Assembly: GCF_000009985.1 (NCBI RefSeq)
Contig: NC_007626.1
Span: 372,001 to 436,000 of the forward strand
Source: Paramagnetospirillum magneticum AMB-1
GTDB lineage: Bacteria; Pseudomonadota; Alphaproteobacteria; Rhodospirillales; Magnetospirillaceae
Direction of reading: 5' to 3'
DNA: 64,000 bases
In this document: one piece after another, positions 49,244 through 57,522 of the stretch
How the letters are laid out: the number at the start of each line of letters is the position of its first letter
Numbering within the stretch: position 1 is the first letter of the stretch
Notes under the pieces: generated by a model
What the model was told of the DNA's origin: nothing
Databases searched by the model: none
What the model saw: only the letters and a program-made list of their open reading frames with translations
Translations under genes and position numbers: made by a program

Positions 49244-51567
49244 CCGCCTCCATAGTTATCGTCACCAATCCCTTCGAGCCGGTGACCAGCCGCTCGGTGC
49301 ATGCGGTGGAATCCGGGATCACGCTGGGCGGCCTGTTGCAGGGTTGCAGCATTGCCGAGGATTGCTGGTCCGATGGCCCGGAAATCCTGATCGGCGGCAT
49401 GGCGGTGCCGGTCGGCATCTATGCCGTCCGGGCCATCGCGGACGGAGAGGTCGTCACCGTCATTCGCTGGCCCCAGGGCGGTGGGGGCGGTGGTGGGGGC
49501 GGCAAGAACCCCATGCGGATCGTGTTGACCATCGCGGTGATGGTGGCCGCCATCTATCTGGGCCCCATGGCGGCGGTGGCCATGGGCTATACCGCCGCTG
49601 GCAGTGCCGCCGCCATGGCTACCGCCGGCATCGCCATGGTCGGTTCGGTGCTGATCAATACGGTGATCCCGGCCCCCAAGCCCTCCATGCCCTCGCTCAA
49701 CTGGGGCGGCAGCGGCAGCGCCCCGGCCCCCAGCCCGACCTATTCGATCCAGGCTCAGGGCAACCAGGGCCGATTGGGGCAGCCGATCCCGGTAATCTAT
49801 GGCCGCCACCTGATCTATCCCGACCTCGCCTCCGAGCCCTACCAGGATTACGTCGGCGGCGAGCAGTACCTGTATCAGCTTCACGTCATCGGCCAGGGGG
49901 AGTATGCGGTCGAGCAGATCCGCATCGAGGACACCCCGATTTCCTCCTTCGAGGAGGTCCAGACCGAAACCGTTCCGCCCGGCAGCCGGGTCACCCTGTT
50001 CGAGCCGGATGTGGTCACCGCCGCCGAGGTGGCGGGGCAGGAACTGGTGGCTCCCAATCTGGCGCAACCGGGCGACGACGGATATATTGGCCCGTTTACC
50101 GCCAACCCGGTCGATACCACGGTCGGGGCGCTGGGCATCGACGTGGTGATGCCGCGTGGCCTCTATTACGCCAATGACGGCGGCAGCCTTGATAGCCGCA
50201 CCGTCCAATGGCAGGTCGAGGCCCGCGCCATCAATGCCGAGGGGGGAGCTATTGGCGGCTGGGCGGTTCTGGCGCAGCCGTCGCATAGTGCCGCCACCAA
50301 CAGCACGCTCCGTCTGTCCTTCCGCTATTCGGTCAGTCCGGGCCGTTACGAGGTCCGCCTCAAGCGTCTCGACACCAAGGATACCGCCGAACGCGCCGGC
50401 CACGAAATCCGCTGGGGTGCTCTGCGCGCCTATTTGACCGGCCAGCCCGATTTCGGCGCCGTCACCCTGCTGGCGGTCAAGATGCGGGCCACCGACAATC
50501 TCAGCCAGCGCTCCAGCCGCATGATCAACGTCATCGCCACCCGCAAACTGCCGGTATGGTCGGCGGCGGGTGGTTGGTCGGCCCCGCAGCCGACCCGTTC
50601 CATCGCCTGGGCCTTCGCCGATGCCTGCAAGGCGGACTATGGCGCCAAGCTGGCCGACAGCCGCATCGACCTCAAGACGCTGGCCGCCCTGGATGCCGTG
50701 TGGGCTGCCCGTGGCGATTCCTTCGACGCTGTATTCGACACCAGCATGACGGTGTGGGAGGCGCTGACCCGCATCGCCCGCTGCGGCCGCGCCGTGCCCA
50801 TCCAGCAGGGCGGCATCGTCCGGATCATCCGTGATGCGCCCCAGACCATGCCGGTGGCCATGTTCGGGCCACGCAACATCGTCAAGGGCTCGTTCAAGAT
50901 CAAATACGTCATGCCCGGCGACGACACCGCCGACGCGGTGACCGTCGAGTATTTCTCGTCGCGCACCTGGAAGCCCGACGAGACCACGGTCAAGCTGGCC
51001 GACAGCCAGGGCGACAACCCGGCCAAGGTCAACCTGTTCGGCTGTACCGCCAAGGATCATGCCCAACGGGAAGGTCTCTACATCGCCGCCAACAACCGCT
51101 ATCGCCGCCGCATGGTCACCTTCCGCACCGAGCTGGAGGGCATGATCCCGACCTATGGCGATCTCGTCGCCATCACCCACGACATGCCCCGCTGGGGTCA
51201 GGGCGGCGAGGTGATCGATTGGCGGGCCGAATCCGCGAAGCCGCCCTGGACTGGGGCGGTTCTGATGCTGTCCGAACCGCTGACCTGGACCGAGGGCGCC
51301 AGCCATTACCTGGCGCTGCGCCGCCGCGACGGAAGTCTGGCGGGGCCGTTCCGGGTCGAGCCAATGGCCGATGCGCCCACCATGGTGCGTCTCGCCGAGC
51401 CGCTGACCGTCACGCCTTATACCGGCGGCTCGGAGGAGCGGACCTACTTCTCCTTCGGCCCCGGCCAGGCATGGGCCCAATCCGCCCGCATCCTCGCCAT
51501 CCGTCCCCGCGCCGAGCAGGTGGAGATCACCGCCGTCGCCGAGGATGCTCGAGTGCATGTGAATTAG
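49240..51567 (+). CDS. tail tip attachment protein J
   Basis: 775 residues from the ATG at 49240. N-terminal membrane-like segment rich in Ala/Gly (IVLTIAVMVAAIYLGPMAAV, with a poly-Gly linker) then repeated beta-rich modules (PIPVIYGRHLIYPDLASEPY, SAATNSTLRLSFRYSVSPGR, VIDWRAESAKPPWTGAVLML). Typical of lambda gpJ-like central tail fibres that contact the receptor and form the tail tip. The Gly tract at codons for GGGGGGGGG lies between GQ and KN near residue 85. Confidence 0.88.
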   Translation: MTASIVIVTNPFEPVTSRSVHAVESGITLGGLLQGCSIAEDCWSDGPEILIGGMAVPVGIYAVRAIADGEVVTVIRWPQGGGGGGGGGKNPMRIVLTIAVMVAAIYLGPMAAVAMGYTAAGSAAAMATAGIAMVGSVLINTVIPAPKPSMPSLNWGGSGSAPAPSPTYSIQAQGNQGRLGQPIPVIYGRHLIYPDLASEPYQDYVGGEQYLYQLHVIGQGEYAVEQIRIEDTPISSFEEVQTETVPPGSRVTLFEPDVVTAAEVAGQELVAPNLAQPGDDGYIGPFTANPVDTTVGALGIDVVMPRGLYYANDGGSLDSRTVQWQVEARAINAEGGAIGGWAVLAQPSHSAATNSTLRLSFRYSVSPGRYEVRLKRLDTKDTAERAGHEIRWGALRAYLTGQPDFGAVTLLAVKMRATDNLSQRSSRMINVIATRKLPVWSAAGGWSAPQPTRSIAWAFADACKADYGAKLADSRIDLKTLAALDAVWAARGDSFDAVFDTSMTVWEALTRIARCGRAVPIQQGGIVRIIRDAPQTMPVAMFGPRNIVKGSFKIKYVMPGDDTADAVTVEYFSSRTWKPDETTVKLADSQGDNPAKVNLFGCTAKDHAQREGLYIAANNRYRRRMVTFRTELEGMIPTYGDLVAITHDMPRWGQGGEVIDWRAESAKPPWTGAVLMLSEPLTWTEGASHYLALRRRDGSLAGPFRVEPMADAPTMVRLAEPLTVTPYTGGSEERTYFSFGPGQAWAQSARILAIRPRAEQVEITAVAEDARVHVN

Positions 51568-51591
51568 CCGTCTTTCATTTCCCGTCCCCAC

Positions 51592-51614
51592 AGCCGCCTC
51601 CGGGCGGCTTTTTT
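51592..51614 (+). terminator. rho-independent terminator after gpJ
   Basis: Stem AGCCGCC (51592-51598) / GGCGGCT (51603-51609) with a TCCG loop, followed by TTTTTT (51609-51614), 25 bp after the gpJ stop. Separates the tail operon from the lysis genes. Confidence 0.85.
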
Positions 51615-51629
51615 CGTTGGAGAATGACC

Positions 51630-52067
51630 ATGACCCAGTCCTGCACCATTCCTCGCGGCATTCGCCTCAACAATCCCGGCAATATCAAGGAATCCCCCGG
51701 CGACAAGACCCAATGGCAGGGCGAGCGCGCCACCGATGACGATCCGGTGTTCGAGGAGTTTGTCAGCCCTGAAGCGGGCATTCGGGCGCTGACCCGCATT
51801 CTGCTCAGCTATCAACGCCGCTACGGCCTGAACACCGTCGCCGGAATCATCAATCGCTGGGCGCCGGGCTGCGAGAACGACACCGGCTCCTATATCGCCC
51901 ATGTCGCTTCTCGCCTGGGCGTGACGTCCGATCAGGCCATTGACCTGACCAAGGCCGACACCATGGCCGGACTGGTCGAAGCCATCATCCGCCATGAGAA
52001 CGGCCAGCAGCCCTACGCCAGAGAGGTGATCCTGGCAGGGGTTGGCATGGGGCTGGGGAGCGCTTGA
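51630..52067 (+). CDS. endolysin-like / muramidase-related phage protein
   Basis: 145 residues from the ATG at 51630. The N-terminal PRGIRLNNPGNIKESPGDKT ('NNPGNI' motif) with ALTRILLSYQRRYGLNTVAG and NRWAPGCENDTGSYIAHVAS matches a family of phage lysozyme-like or structural proteins (the 'NPGNI' glycan-hydrolase/structural family). It lies next to the holin gene, so a lytic role is likely. The start choice is by RBS GGAG 7 bp upstream. Confidence 0.8.
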   Translation: MTQSCTIPRGIRLNNPGNIKESPGDKTQWQGERATDDDPVFEEFVSPEAGIRALTRILLSYQRRYGLNTVAGIINRWAPGCENDTGSYIAHVASRLGVTSDQAIDLTKADTMAGLVEAIIRHENGQQPYAREVILAGVGMGLGSA

Positions 52068-52069
52068 TC

Positions 52070-52666
52070 ATGAATCTGCTCGATCTCCTCGGCGATGCCG
52101 CCGCCATCGCCGCCAACCCCATCGCGGGGCTGGCCAAGGTGGCGCTGGACGTGGCGCCGGACATCGCCAGCCTGTTCGGCGACGATGCCGAGAAGGCCGT
52201 GGGCAAGCTGGCCGACAGTGTCCGCGCCATCACCGGCACCGACGATCCCGACAAGGCCCGTGAGGTGCTGGCCGATCCCAATCTGGTATTCCAGCTTCGT
52301 GCCCAGGCGCAAGGATTCGCCCATGCCGAACGTATGCAGCAGATGACCGGGGCCATCACCACGCTGACCGCTACCCTGGCCGACCGCCAGAACGCCCGAG
52401 CCAGGGACAGCGAGTTCATCAAGGCCGGGCGCAGCAACACTCGCGCCAACGTCCTGCTGGTGACCGCTGGACTCGGCATTGTCGGCGGGATCGGCTTCAT
52501 GGTGTTCGGCCATGTGGACGGCAACACCGCCGTCGGCGGCTGCATCATCTCGGTGGTGACACTGCTTGCGGGCAAGTTCGCCACCGCGTTTGATTTTGAG
52601 TTCGGCGGCTCGGCGGATTCCGAGCAAACCCGCACTCTGCTGGCGCAAGCACCACCCATTAGGTAA
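52070..52666 (+). CDS. holin (3TM-type)
   Basis: 198 residues from the ATG at 52070, RBS GGGGAG. N-terminal amphipathic helix (AAIAANPIAGLAKVALDVAP), a Gln/Arg-rich central part, and two clear transmembrane helices near the C-terminus (VLLVTAGLGIVGGIGFMVFG and VGGCIISVVTLLAGKFATAF). Matches 'holin of 3TMs, for gene-transfer release' type. Follows the endolysin-like gene, the last prophage gene. Confidence 0.85.
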   Translation: MNLLDLLGDAAAIAANPIAGLAKVALDVAPDIASLFGDDAEKAVGKLADSVRAITGTDDPDKAREVLADPNLVFQLRAQAQGFAHAERMQQMTGAITTLTATLADRQNARARDSEFIKAGRSNTRANVLLVTAGLGIVGGIGFMVFGHVDGNTAVGGCIISVVTLLAGKFATAFDFEFGGSADSEQTRTLLAQAPPIR

Positions 52667-52681
52667 GTCGAGCATGACGCA

Positions 52682-52719
52682 GTCGACCGAGGGAGCATCC
52701 CCCGGTCGACCGTATTTTT
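52682..52719 (+). terminator. rho-independent terminator at the prophage right end
   Basis: Perfect 8-bp stem GTCGACCG (52682-52689) / CGGTCGAC (52703-52710), extended by G-C pairs in the loop, followed by TTTTT at 52715-52719. It ends the late transcript just before the islet. Confidence 0.8.
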
Positions 52720-52786
52720 GCATTTGGGGCCTACGATAAGGCAGGCCAGTAGTGGGCTTATCCCCTCCACCGCCAAACAGAGGAAG

Positions 52787-53809
52787 CTAAAGCTGCCCCC
52801 AAAAGTGAGGTGGGATCTCTTGTGCCATGCTCAATGCACCTTTACATGCTTCCATAAGCGGCTCATTGGCAATGCTAACCCTTGCATCTCCATACGGCGC
52901 AAGCATAGATTTAACATATTCAGGTAGCCCGCGAATCTGCGCCCCAGCTCCAGTAATGACTATATTTTTCAGAACGAGGGCCTGATCCTCCGGGGGAACC
53001 ACACACAACACAGCACCAATACGCTCAGCAATCTCAGCGAACGGCGATTCGCATGCGGCCCGAACCTGCTCAGTTACATCACAGCGAACAGCCTTTCCGG
53101 CAGATCGAAACTCGCAGGCTGCTACCAGTTGAGGCCGCCCGACAAATGCAAATTGTTCTTTAACCATGCGCGCAATGTTGGCATTTATCTGCAGAGCAGG
53201 ATATCGCTCCAGAATGGAATTCTTTAAGCGTTCATCAATGTAACTTCCAGCTTTAGCTATAGAGCTCTGGTCTTCTGGGCGTGGAATTCGGCCTTTCATG
53301 GCGCATATATCTGTTGTCCAAGCCCCTATATCAATAATAATTGAGCCACTAGCTTTGCCGATGCTATTTCCAGCCAAAAAAGGGGCTGACATTAAAAGCA
53401 CATTCTGGCAGTACTCTTGGGCCAGCTTGAGTAAGAGCTTTTTGTTCGCCGCTGTGAATCGAGGCGTCACACCGATAACAGCAAAAACTTTCTCACCAGC
53501 AGCAGGCTCTGCACACTTGATAATATGACTGATAAAGTGCCTAGTGACATCGATGTCTTGCTCACTGATAGGATTTAACAATCCATCCAGCAAGGGATTC
53601 CGCAGATGGAGGTAGGAGCGCATTTCGAAGGCTTCATCACCAACAAGATACGGGCGCCCAAGCCGGGCTAAGCCAACAAAATCCTTCGGGTACCCCACCA
53701 ACGACTTCAATGATAATGACTTACCTCGACTCGTCATAATGACAGTCTTTGAGTAACCAAAATCGATACCGACATAGAGTATGTTTTGGTTATCGTTCAC
53801 AATCATCAT
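52787..53809 (-). CDS. mamK-like: MamK-like actin homologue (magnetosome filament)
   Basis: 340 residues. Actin-fold motifs: phosphate 1 GIDFGYSKTVIMTSRG, phosphate 2 IIIDIGAWTTDICAMKG, adenosine region NIVITGAGAQIRGLPEYV. Large stretches match MamK as remembered (SLVGYPKDFVGLARLGRPYL, VGDEAFEMRSYL), so this is a MamK paralogue, not ParM/MreB. MamK filaments align magnetosomes. Differences: Ala142 (SAPFLAG) where MamK has Glu in the catalytic position, and Trp164 in DIGAWTTD where MamK has Gly. From memory, AMB-1 MamK-like has such an E-to-A change yet still makes filaments. Codon use and GC are lower than in the prophage. Confidence 0.95.
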   Translation of the reverse strand: MMIVNDNQNILYVGIDFGYSKTVIMTSRGKSLSLKSLVGYPKDFVGLARLGRPYLVGDEAFEMRSYLHLRNPLLDGLLNPISEQDIDVTRHFISHIIKCAEPAAGEKVFAVIGVTPRFTAANKKLLLKLAQEYCQNVLLMSAPFLAGNSIGKASGSIIIDIGAWTTDICAMKGRIPRPEDQSSIAKAGSYIDERLKNSILERYPALQINANIARMVKEQFAFVGRPQLVAACEFRSAGKAVRCDVTEQVRAACESPFAEIAERIGAVLCVVPPEDQALVLKNIVITGAGAQIRGLPEYVKSMLAPYGDARVSIANEPLMEACKGALSMAQEIPPHFWGQL

Positions 53810-53910
53810 GCTGTCCCCGAATCTAGCTGGCGTTCAAGATCATATTTGACGGAAGACATCGTTGCAAACGCTGACCTGAACCGCCCCAGGATCGCCGGAG
53901 GCTTGTTGGT

Positions 53911-54005
53911 TAACCCTGGTCGGTGTTGAAAATCTCCGGCCTGCCGAAGCGGGCGAGAGCCTCCTGCAAGGCGTCGATGCAGAAATCGGCCTCCATGGTG
54001 TTGGG
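53911..54005 (-). pseudogene. IS3-family transposase (OrfB) remnant
   Basis: On the minus strand these 95 bp encode NTMEADFCIDALQEALARFG then RPEIFNTDQG and a stop, the diagnostic central part of an IS3/IS407 integrase domain (usually followed by SQFTS). Both ends of the gene are missing, so this is a fossil of an earlier IS insertion between mamK-like and its neighbour. Confidence 0.8.
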
Positions 54006-54090
54006 TCGTGTCCCGCCGAGTTCTCTAATCGCGGTTGTCACCCCCCTCACTTACGTCACCGCCGGACTCATGGCTCACCCAGCGCAACGG

Positions 54091-54147
54091 CTACTTTGCT
54101 GCGGCTCGCAACTCGTAGTGCAGCCCGGTCATGGGCGGAAAAGTCAT
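54091..54147 (-). other. 18-codon ORF or gene remnant
   Basis: An 18-codon frame, MTFPPMTGLHYELRAAAK, directly after the vWA gene, with an excellent RBS (AAGGAGGGATTTG before the ATG at 54147). Too short to call a gene; may be the beginning of a gene truncated by the IS3 event or a leader peptide. The rest of 53810-54171 shows nothing else recognisable. Confidence 0.3.
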
Positions 54148-54171
54148 CAAATCCCTCCTTAACTGCTCTCC

Positions 54172-56502
54172 TCACTTTTTGAAAATGGCATTCCTGCTTT
54201 TCATAATTCGTCTAAAGAAGGCAGCCCCTTGGGCTGACAAACTTCCAGCTGCCACTCCCACAAGATCTGCAATACCTGTAGTTAAACCCTGTACCGGCAC
54301 GTCAGAGCGGACCGGCGTCGGGCTAACCAATTCCTTTTGTACATCCTCAATCCGAGCACTATCCCGATCCCGCGCGGAGCGCCCAGGTACGACAGGCCAT
54401 GCTCCAGAAAGGTAATTAGGGCTGCTGTAAGATGATGATTCATTCCGATTGCCATTGGGATCAACGTCAACCCGCACTATACATTCATCGTGCTCAGTTC
54501 CTTTCGCAATTCTGCTAACAACCTCGATCCAATTCATCCATGAATTAATATTGTCATGGAATTGAAAGAACCCGATTACGGTAGAGTCTGGCCCATATGC
54601 CATGACATTAGCGTGTTCAATATGAAGAGTTACGCCATGCGCTTTGCATTGAACCTTCGTGATTGACTGAATATCTTTAGCGTTTACTCCGACGCTCAGC
54701 CCTTGCAAAGCGACATCAATGGCAGAGCCATGCCGTTCATATCCATCACGGCATTGCCAATAGACCTCGATTGAACCAAGCGGAGCAGCAACGAACAACA
54801 AAAATTGAAATTCACCATCGATCACGCCAGATGTGCGGGTAAGCAACTTTTGGCGCAGCAACTCTGCCTCGCTAATGATCTCCTGAACTTTCCCATCAAT
54901 GAATTCAGCAACCATGTGGTCGGAGAGTGAGACTTCCGACTCATCCTCGGCCTCGATCTCCAACAGATCAACGGATCTCGGGAGATAAACCACTGCAGTT
55001 GGCTCTGAAGGCAGAACCTCCTCCGGCGCCTCCATAGCGGGCGCAAGAAGAGCTGTTCCTACCTCGGGCTGCTCAGGGATAGGGTCTGCAGACGGCAGTA
55101 TGGTCGCATTAGGTACCGGTGGCAGAGTCTGCCCTAGAGATTCTGACGACTTCAAGGCTGGGATCATTGCTGCCGCCCGTGCACCGGGGACCGGAATAAC
55201 CGGAGGTTTGGTACGGATGACTGGTGCTTCAACCTTCTGTTGGGGCGGATGTGAAGCGGCAGCGGTAACAACTGCAGACTGACGTGCCGCCTGAGCCGCC
55301 TTTTGTCCAGCCAGCTTACGACGCCTCTGGAAAAAGACATAAAATCCGACACCGCCGACAACTACCAAGGCAACCAGCACCATGATGGGGGCAGATGTCG
55401 GTCGATCCTGAGATTTTCTCGGATCGGGCAGTTGCTTTTCGATGCTGGGCTGCGGACTAATAAGCTGAACCTCATGCGGGGGGGGGGGGGCAGCTTCAAC
55501 CGAAGCATTTGGTTGAAGCTGAACTTGAGGTGCCTGAGGTTGCTGGGAGCCAAGTAAGGTCTTCGCTTCACGAAGCGGTTCTGAATCGTGCGATGCAGAT
55601 CCCTCCAAGGTTCCGTTAATTTCTGAAATGGAGCCCAAGGCTTCGACAGCACGATTTTTATGATCGGCAGGAAGGGGTTCCCGAACGATCTCACTAGATT
55701 TCTGTTGAAGTACCCCCATGGCCGTCAACAGCTGGACCGAAGGATTCTCACCAAGCGCAACACGAAGGGGGAGATATTTCGCTCCTGAAGCCGCTGCCCA
55801 ATCTTGAAGATATTGAGAGTTACCGGAAATGTCCCAAATTATCAGCCGCGCCCCAATCGCACGGGCAACGCGTGGCATCAAATGATCAATAATGTCTACA
55901 TTGCGTTCATTATATAACTGCCCAACAGAGTTATAGAGATCGACAATAGATTCATTGCCAATATCCGACCTCTCTTGCCCTTGCCCTTGCCCTTGCCCTT
56001 GCCAAATTTCATAAAAATCCCAGTTAAGGTCATCGTATCTTTTGTCTTTTTGAACCTTTTGGCTTAAATAGCCCCGATTGACATCCCAAACCTCCGGTTC
56101 ACCGTCGGAAATGATGATGGCAAGCTTGGTTGCTGGCCTTGCATGCTTAACAAGATATTGAAACGGCAGTTCCAGGTCCGTCGCGAGCCCGTCAGCTTTC
56201 AGCTTCCCAAAAGAGGCATTGATGTCGGAGTGGTCAATACCTTCATCAGTGTCTAATGATAAGAGATTGTGTAACTCCTCATCAAAAGCGACTACATTAA
56301 TCTTGTATGAATTTGAGAATGTTTTTAAAAACGTCTGAACCCAGGCTTTCGACGCCATCTTTGGGTCGTGCCTATTTACAGATCCTGACTTATCAAAAAG
56401 AACAATAATGTCGGCATCTTGGCGTGCATTCGCACTTCCTGCTACAAAAATCGCAGCAAGTGCGTAAAATACAACAGCAATCCCCCCCCCTCGAATTACC
56501 AC
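54172..56502 (-). CDS. von Willebrand factor A-domain membrane protein
   Basis: 776 residues, GTG start at 56502 with RBS GGAGG. Signal peptide (FYALAAIFVAGSANA), periplasmic vWA domain with MIDAS motif DKSGSVN (about 37-43), then a Pro/Gln-rich linker with a GQGQGQGQ repeat (residues about 168-176) and a poly-Pro encoded by 13 C, one transmembrane helix (IMVLVALVVVGGVGFYVFFQ, about 372-391) and a large cytoplasmic part. Probably a metal-dependent adhesion or assembly scaffold. It lies two genes from mamK-like. Magnetosome role unproven. Confidence 0.8.
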   Translation of the reverse strand: MVIRGGGIAVVFYALAAIFVAGSANARQDADIIVLFDKSGSVNRHDPKMASKAWVQTFLKTFSNSYKINVVAFDEELHNLLSLDTDEGIDHSDINASFGKLKADGLATDLELPFQYLVKHARPATKLAIIISDGEPEVWDVNRGYLSQKVQKDKRYDDLNWDFYEIWQGQGQGQGQERSDIGNESIVDLYNSVGQLYNERNVDIIDHLMPRVARAIGARLIIWDISGNSQYLQDWAAASGAKYLPLRVALGENPSVQLLTAMGVLQQKSSEIVREPLPADHKNRAVEALGSISEINGTLEGSASHDSEPLREAKTLLGSQQPQAPQVQLQPNASVEAAPPPPHEVQLISPQPSIEKQLPDPRKSQDRPTSAPIMVLVALVVVGGVGFYVFFQRRRKLAGQKAAQAARQSAVVTAAASHPPQQKVEAPVIRTKPPVIPVPGARAAAMIPALKSSESLGQTLPPVPNATILPSADPIPEQPEVGTALLAPAMEAPEEVLPSEPTAVVYLPRSVDLLEIEAEDESEVSLSDHMVAEFIDGKVQEIISEAELLRQKLLTRTSGVIDGEFQFLLFVAAPLGSIEVYWQCRDGYERHGSAIDVALQGLSVGVNAKDIQSITKVQCKAHGVTLHIEHANVMAYGPDSTVIGFFQFHDNINSWMNWIEVVSRIAKGTEHDECIVRVDVDPNGNRNESSSYSSPNYLSGAWPVVPGRSARDRDSARIEDVQKELVSPTPVRSDVPVQGLTTGIADLVGVAAGSLSAQGAAFFRRIMKSRNAIFKK
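55478..55490. repeat. 13-bp homopolymer (poly-C on coding strand)
   Basis: G13 on the plus strand (C13 in the minus-strand vWA gene), coding Pro residues at about 338-342, about 30 residues before the transmembrane helix. Slippage by one base would truncate the protein before its membrane anchor. Long enough for phase variation; a sequencing artefact is also possible. Confidence 0.8.
55974..56003. repeat. hexanucleotide tandem repeat (5 x CTTGCC)
   Basis: Five perfect copies of CTTGCC, coding the Gln-Gly repeat of the vWA protein. As the unit is a multiple of three, copy-number changes keep the frame and only lengthen the QG spacer. Confidence 0.9.
56482..56490. repeat. C9 tract at the start of the vWA gene
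   Basis: C9 on the plus strand (G9 in the gene), codons 5-7 just after the GTG start (MVIRGGG). A slip here would abolish expression near the start, another phase-variable position in the same gene. Confidence 0.85.
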
Positions 56503-56522
56503 TACGTTCCTCCGTGATCGAC

Positions 56523-57200
56523 CTACTCGAGCTTAGAAAGGATTATTGCTCGCTTCTCTGCTAAGAATTGTGCGATTTCAGACTCCGCCATAATCTTTTT
56601 TTCAGCGGCAAAGGCGCTAAAATAATCTTTAATGTTATTAAGTTCAGCGTCAACTTTTTCAACTAGCCGCTTCTGTGCATCACTGGCGTCCGCCTTGTAT
56701 GTTTCATTAAACTGGCGCTCTAGCCGTGCCCTCTCATCCTCAGACCAAGCCATTATATTTCGAATAGCATCTTCTTTTTGTGCTTCTATAAACTCATTGA
56801 TATAAGACTGATTTTTCGATTGCCCATCCGTTGACTGGCTAGCTAGCATGGAAATATCTAATTCTAATTCTCTTTGACGAGCGATAAGGCTATCGATATT
56901 TTTCCTTAATGTGGCCTCCTCTTTGTGGAGCTCAGCAACTACTGATCTGCGTTCATCAATAAATTTATTGGTGCTAGAGTTAGGTCGGCCACTTGATTTA
57001 GGTGATGAATGTCTGGATGATTTTCCGAATAAAAAATTATCTGAAGCGAAGATGCTTTTGAACGATTTTTGCGTCGAAGCTATCGCGGCAGTCAGCTTCC
57101 AACCTGTAATCCAGTCAAAAATTGTCAGTGTTACATAAAATAACGCTGAAGTTATGACTATGAGTACGACCAGTTCAATCATCATCCCCTCCACTGCCAT
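56523..57200 (-). CDS. membrane-anchored coiled-coil protein
   Basis: 225 residues, N-terminal transmembrane helix (IELVVLIVITSALFYVTLTI), a Ser/Lys-rich linker (SSRHSSPKSSGRPNSSTNKF), then a long helical, Glu/Lys-rich coiled coil (VAELHKEEATLRKNIDSLIA; IRNIMAWSEDERARLERQFN). 20 bp upstream of the vWA gene in the same direction, so likely co-transcribed. Unassigned; may be a cytoskeletal or membrane-tethering partner. Confidence 0.75.
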   Translation of the reverse strand: MAVEGMMIELVVLIVITSALFYVTLTIFDWITGWKLTAAIASTQKSFKSIFASDNFLFGKSSRHSSPKSSGRPNSSTNKFIDERRSVVAELHKEEATLRKNIDSLIARQRELELDISMLASQSTDGQSKNQSYINEFIEAQKEDAIRNIMAWSEDERARLERQFNETYKADASDAQKRLVEKVDAELNNIKDYFSAFAAEKKIMAESEIAQFLAEKRAIILSKLE

Positions 57201-57522
57201 AGGCTTACTATTTTATGGCTACGGCATCATTCAGGTAGCACTTACATCAAGGGCATTCGCGGCCATCCATCAGTGAGCACCATATCAACATGTCCTGGTT
57301 AATGGATTTCCGGCACTTTCCTCACATCTAGATATCGCATTTTAGTGTTTTGAATGCGATCTGTTACCCCACCCGATAACACATGAATCAGATTTGAGCA
57401 ATCGGCTCATCAGGTCGAGAGTGGTTCTAACAACTATTATCACAGTGCCGGGGTGTCTTTAAGCACCCCGAAATACCCCCGACCAAAATCAGTGCGACGC
57501 CCCCTCAGTTAACCGGACAGCA
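57201..57522. other. intergenic region with hairpin
   Basis: No gene seen. Divergent promoter region between the leftward coiled-coil gene and the rightward split LG-repeat gene. One inverted repeat CGGGGTG-n8-CACCCCG (57449-57470) could be an operator or a processing site. Base composition is A/T-rich relative to the core. Confidence 0.4.

Larger units (their letters stand above)
8905..52719. mobile_element. lambda-like siphoprophage (about 44 kb)
   Basis: From 8.9 to 52.7 kb the genes form an ordered temperate-phage genome: recombinase and repressor region (minus strand, left), early replication genes, methyltransferases, small and large terminase, lambda-type head genes, tail genes, tail tip and lysis genes. 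Only short gaps are present and no structural gene is visibly broken, so it could be functional. It is flanked by tRNA-Ser on the left and by a terminator and magnetosome-type genes on the right. Exact att sites could not be fixed from the sequence, so both boundaries are approximate. Confidence 0.88.

Noticed and set aside
49225..51591. 788-codon minus-strand open frame
   Set aside because: Shadow of gpJ.
52755..52780. TCCCCTCCACCGCCA near the prophage right end as a duplicated tRNA 3' end (attR)
   Set aside because: It resembles but does not match the tRNA-Ser 3' end CCCCTCCGCCA; the extra bases break any direct repeat, so no tRNA-type att repeat is claimed.
54091..54147. 18-codon ORF as a proven gene
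   Set aside because: Good RBS but no homology and too short; kept only as a low-confidence entry.
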